DNA from: JAHFUI01 sp041485905
Lineage (GTDB): Bacteria > Acidobacteriota > Vicinamibacteria > Vicinamibacterales > CAVVIG01
DNA length: 6,257 nucleotides
Assembly: GCA_041485905.1 (NCBI GenBank)
Contig: JBGPKK010000244.1
Span: 1-6,257 of the forward strand
Direction: 5' to 3'
The notes under the pieces are model-generated. The model worked only from the letters and a program-made list of their open reading frames with translations. It was not told the DNA's origin and did no database searches. Made by a program: the position numbers and the translations under genes. Of the stretch, positions 5,473-6,257 are shown one piece after another (within the stretch, counting starts at the first letter, position 1; each line of letters starts with the position of its first letter).

Positions 5473-5708
5473 GGATCGTTTACGGCATGGACCACCGAGA
5501 TCCTGGCGCGCCTGGCCGGTCGGAGCCGCGGGTGGACCTGCCGCTGCACGTGCAGGCCACCGCATTTCAGTGGCAGGTGTGGCAGGGGCCCGGGACGATT
5601 CCGCATGGAGAGACTCGGGCGTACGGAGAGATCGCCGCAGCCATCGGCCGCCCGACTGCGGTGCGCTCCGTCGCCCGTGCGTGCGCGACCAACCCGGTGA
5701 ACAGGTGA
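5473..5708 (+). pseudogene. Decayed fragment of Ada/Ogt methylated-DNA methyltransferase domain
   Basis: The intact family transfers methyl groups from O6-methylguanine to a Cys in the Pro-Cys-His-Arg motif. Here one frame gives FTAWTTEILARLAGRS (about 5479-5526), typical of the stretch before the domain. A second frame continues with GRSEPRVDLPLHVQATAFQW, QVWQGPGTIPHGETRAYGEI, AAAIGRPTAVRSVARACATN and PV, a clear Ada C-terminal signature covering the DNA-binding helix-turn-helix. The two frames meet at about 5514-5526, as expected of a small indel. After ACATNPV the sequence reads Asn-Arg-stop, just where the next few residues should lead into the active-site motif. No PCHR is found downstream in any frame before the convergent antiporter gene. 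The fragment therefore lacks the catalytic Cys and most of the protein. No intact copy lies in this window. An assembly error could explain the frameshift but not the missing C-terminus. Confidence 0.75.
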
Positions 5709-5751
5709 TGGCCAGCTCCGCGCGAAGCGCAGGCTGGAGGTCGTTCGGCCC

Positions 5752-6257
5752 TCATCGGGCGAATCGCCCGACCCGGAGCAATCGGGCCGCGGCGAACGCC
5801 AGGCCACTCCCCGCGATGGTGATGAGCGCGCCCATCTTCATCTCGAGCAGGAGCGGCCCCGGCGGCATCACGGCCGTCGCAAAGAACAAAGCAAAGACGA
5901 GTCCAATCGTGGTGGTGAATCCAACCACCACGATTTCCCGCCAGCCGACGCGCTGCGGGAGATGCAGTCCCGCGGCGATCGCCACCCCGGCAGCCGCGAC
6001 GATGCCGATCGGCCGGGCGAGCGCGGCAATCGGGATCGCCCACATGCCTTCCTCAATGCCGTGTAATGGGACGCCGGCATTGACCAGCCCGAACAAGAGA
6101 AGCACGCCTTCCACGGGAAGGCGCCACCAGCGCTCGAAAAGCGTCAGCGTATCGTGAGCCTGCGGCGCCGGCTCGACAAGCAGACCTCGATCACGTAACC
6201 CGTGGGGAAAAAATGGAACGATTGGCACCAACGCGAGCGCGGGATGAACGCCGCCCA
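5752..6257 (-). CDS. NhaA-type Na+/H+ antiporter, C-terminal part (5' end outside window)
   Basis: The minus-strand frame is open to the window edge and reads GGVHPALALVPIVPFFPHGL at its visible start, so the TTG at 6229-6231 is internal. About 167 residues are visible, less than half of a typical NhaA (about 390). NhaA proteins are inner-membrane antiporters that exchange Na+ or Li+ for protons in pH and salt homeostasis. Family signatures are GLVNAGVPL (the NhaA LANAGV helix), ALARPIGI (NhaA GKPLGI), LPQRVGWREIVVVG and TTIGLVFALFFA (NhaA GIGFTMSLFIA). About four to five hydrophobic helices are visible. The ion-binding Asp pair lies in the missing part. The position of the conserved Lys of GKPLGI (Lys300 in Escherichia coli) is Arg (codon 6013-6015). 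The loop FFPHGLRDRGLLVEPAPQAH matches a divergent NhaA subgroup rather than classic NhaA. The gene converges on the Ada fragment, with a 43-base gap. Confidence 0.82.
   Translation of the reverse strand, partial: GGVHPALALVPIVPFFPHGLRDRGLLVEPAPQAHDTLTLFERWWRLPVEGVLLLFGLVNAGVPLHGIEEGMWAIPIAALARPIGIVAAAGVAIAAGLHLPQRVGWREIVVVGFTTTIGLVFALFFATAVMPPGPLLLEMKMGALITIAGSGLAFAAARLLRVGRFAR
5755..5771. repeat. Hairpin at the 3' end of the antiporter gene
   Basis: TCGGGCG (5755-5761) and CGCCCGA (5765-5771) form a perfect 7-bp GC-rich stem around a 3-base loop. It covers the last codons of the antiporter gene and lies between two convergent units. No T-run follows on either strand, so at most it is a weak or Rho-assisted transcription end. 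Confidence 0.35.

Noticed and set aside
5755..5771. Intrinsic terminator for the antiporter gene
   Set aside because: The hairpin is real, but it overlaps the stop codon and has no T-run in the transcript direction, so it is listed only as a repeat.
1..6257. Search for defence systems, mobile elements, CRISPR, tRNA and rRNA
   Set aside because: No transposase or integrase motif, terminal inverted repeats, regular spaced repeats, tRNA cloverleaf or rRNA-like stretch was found on either strand by reading.

Overview
This is a GC-rich bacterial window with short, mostly independent genes on both strands. A lipoprotein with a lipobox encoded next to an OmpA-type peptidoglycan-binding protein points to a Gram-negative (diderm) host. 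The mix of a streptogramin-lyase-like propeller, a DUF5658-like membrane protein and a large secreted protein of an uncharacterised family resembles genomes of soil Acidobacteriota (Vicinamibacteria-like). That assignment rests on gene content alone and no rRNA or marker gene is present to test it.

Layout, left to right. (1) 2-625, + strand: 3' part of a virginiamycin B lyase-like beta-propeller, cut by the window start. (2) 626-1018: no supported gene, two small inverted repeats. (3) 1019-1354, +: small three-helix membrane protein (DUF5658-like). (4) 1371-1649, +: a doubtful small open frame with a Cys-x2-Cys motif. (5) 1658-2704, -: exported 348-residue protein of an uncharacterised family. 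(6) About 2705-3018: intergenic region ending in a sigma-70-like promoter placed so close to the next ATG that the transcript is probably leaderless. (7) 3019-3816, +: short-chain dehydrogenase/reductase (SDR) resembling DHRS1. (8) 3963-5198, -: a two-gene operon, first a Pro/Ala-linker lipoprotein, then an OmpA-domain protein, each with a strong Shine-Dalgarno sequence. (9) About 5473-5708, +: a decayed fragment of an Ada/Ogt DNA alkyl-transfer repair domain, frameshifted and ending before the catalytic Pro-Cys-His-Arg motif. (10) 5752 to the window end, -: the C-terminal half of an NhaA-type Na+/H+ antiporter, cut by the window end.

How the genes relate. The only clear functional unit is the lipoprotein-OmpA pair, a likely envelope module tethering the outer membrane to peptidoglycan. 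The other genes are separately transcribed neighbours with no shared pathway that I can see. I do not see a defence system, CRISPR array, insertion sequence, integrase, tRNA or rRNA. Nothing here amounts to a clearly new multi-gene system. The best leads are the uncharacterised C-terminal domain of the lipoprotein, the leaderless SDR promoter, the Ada remnant, the secreted protein family and the substitutions at key positions in the propeller and the antiporter.
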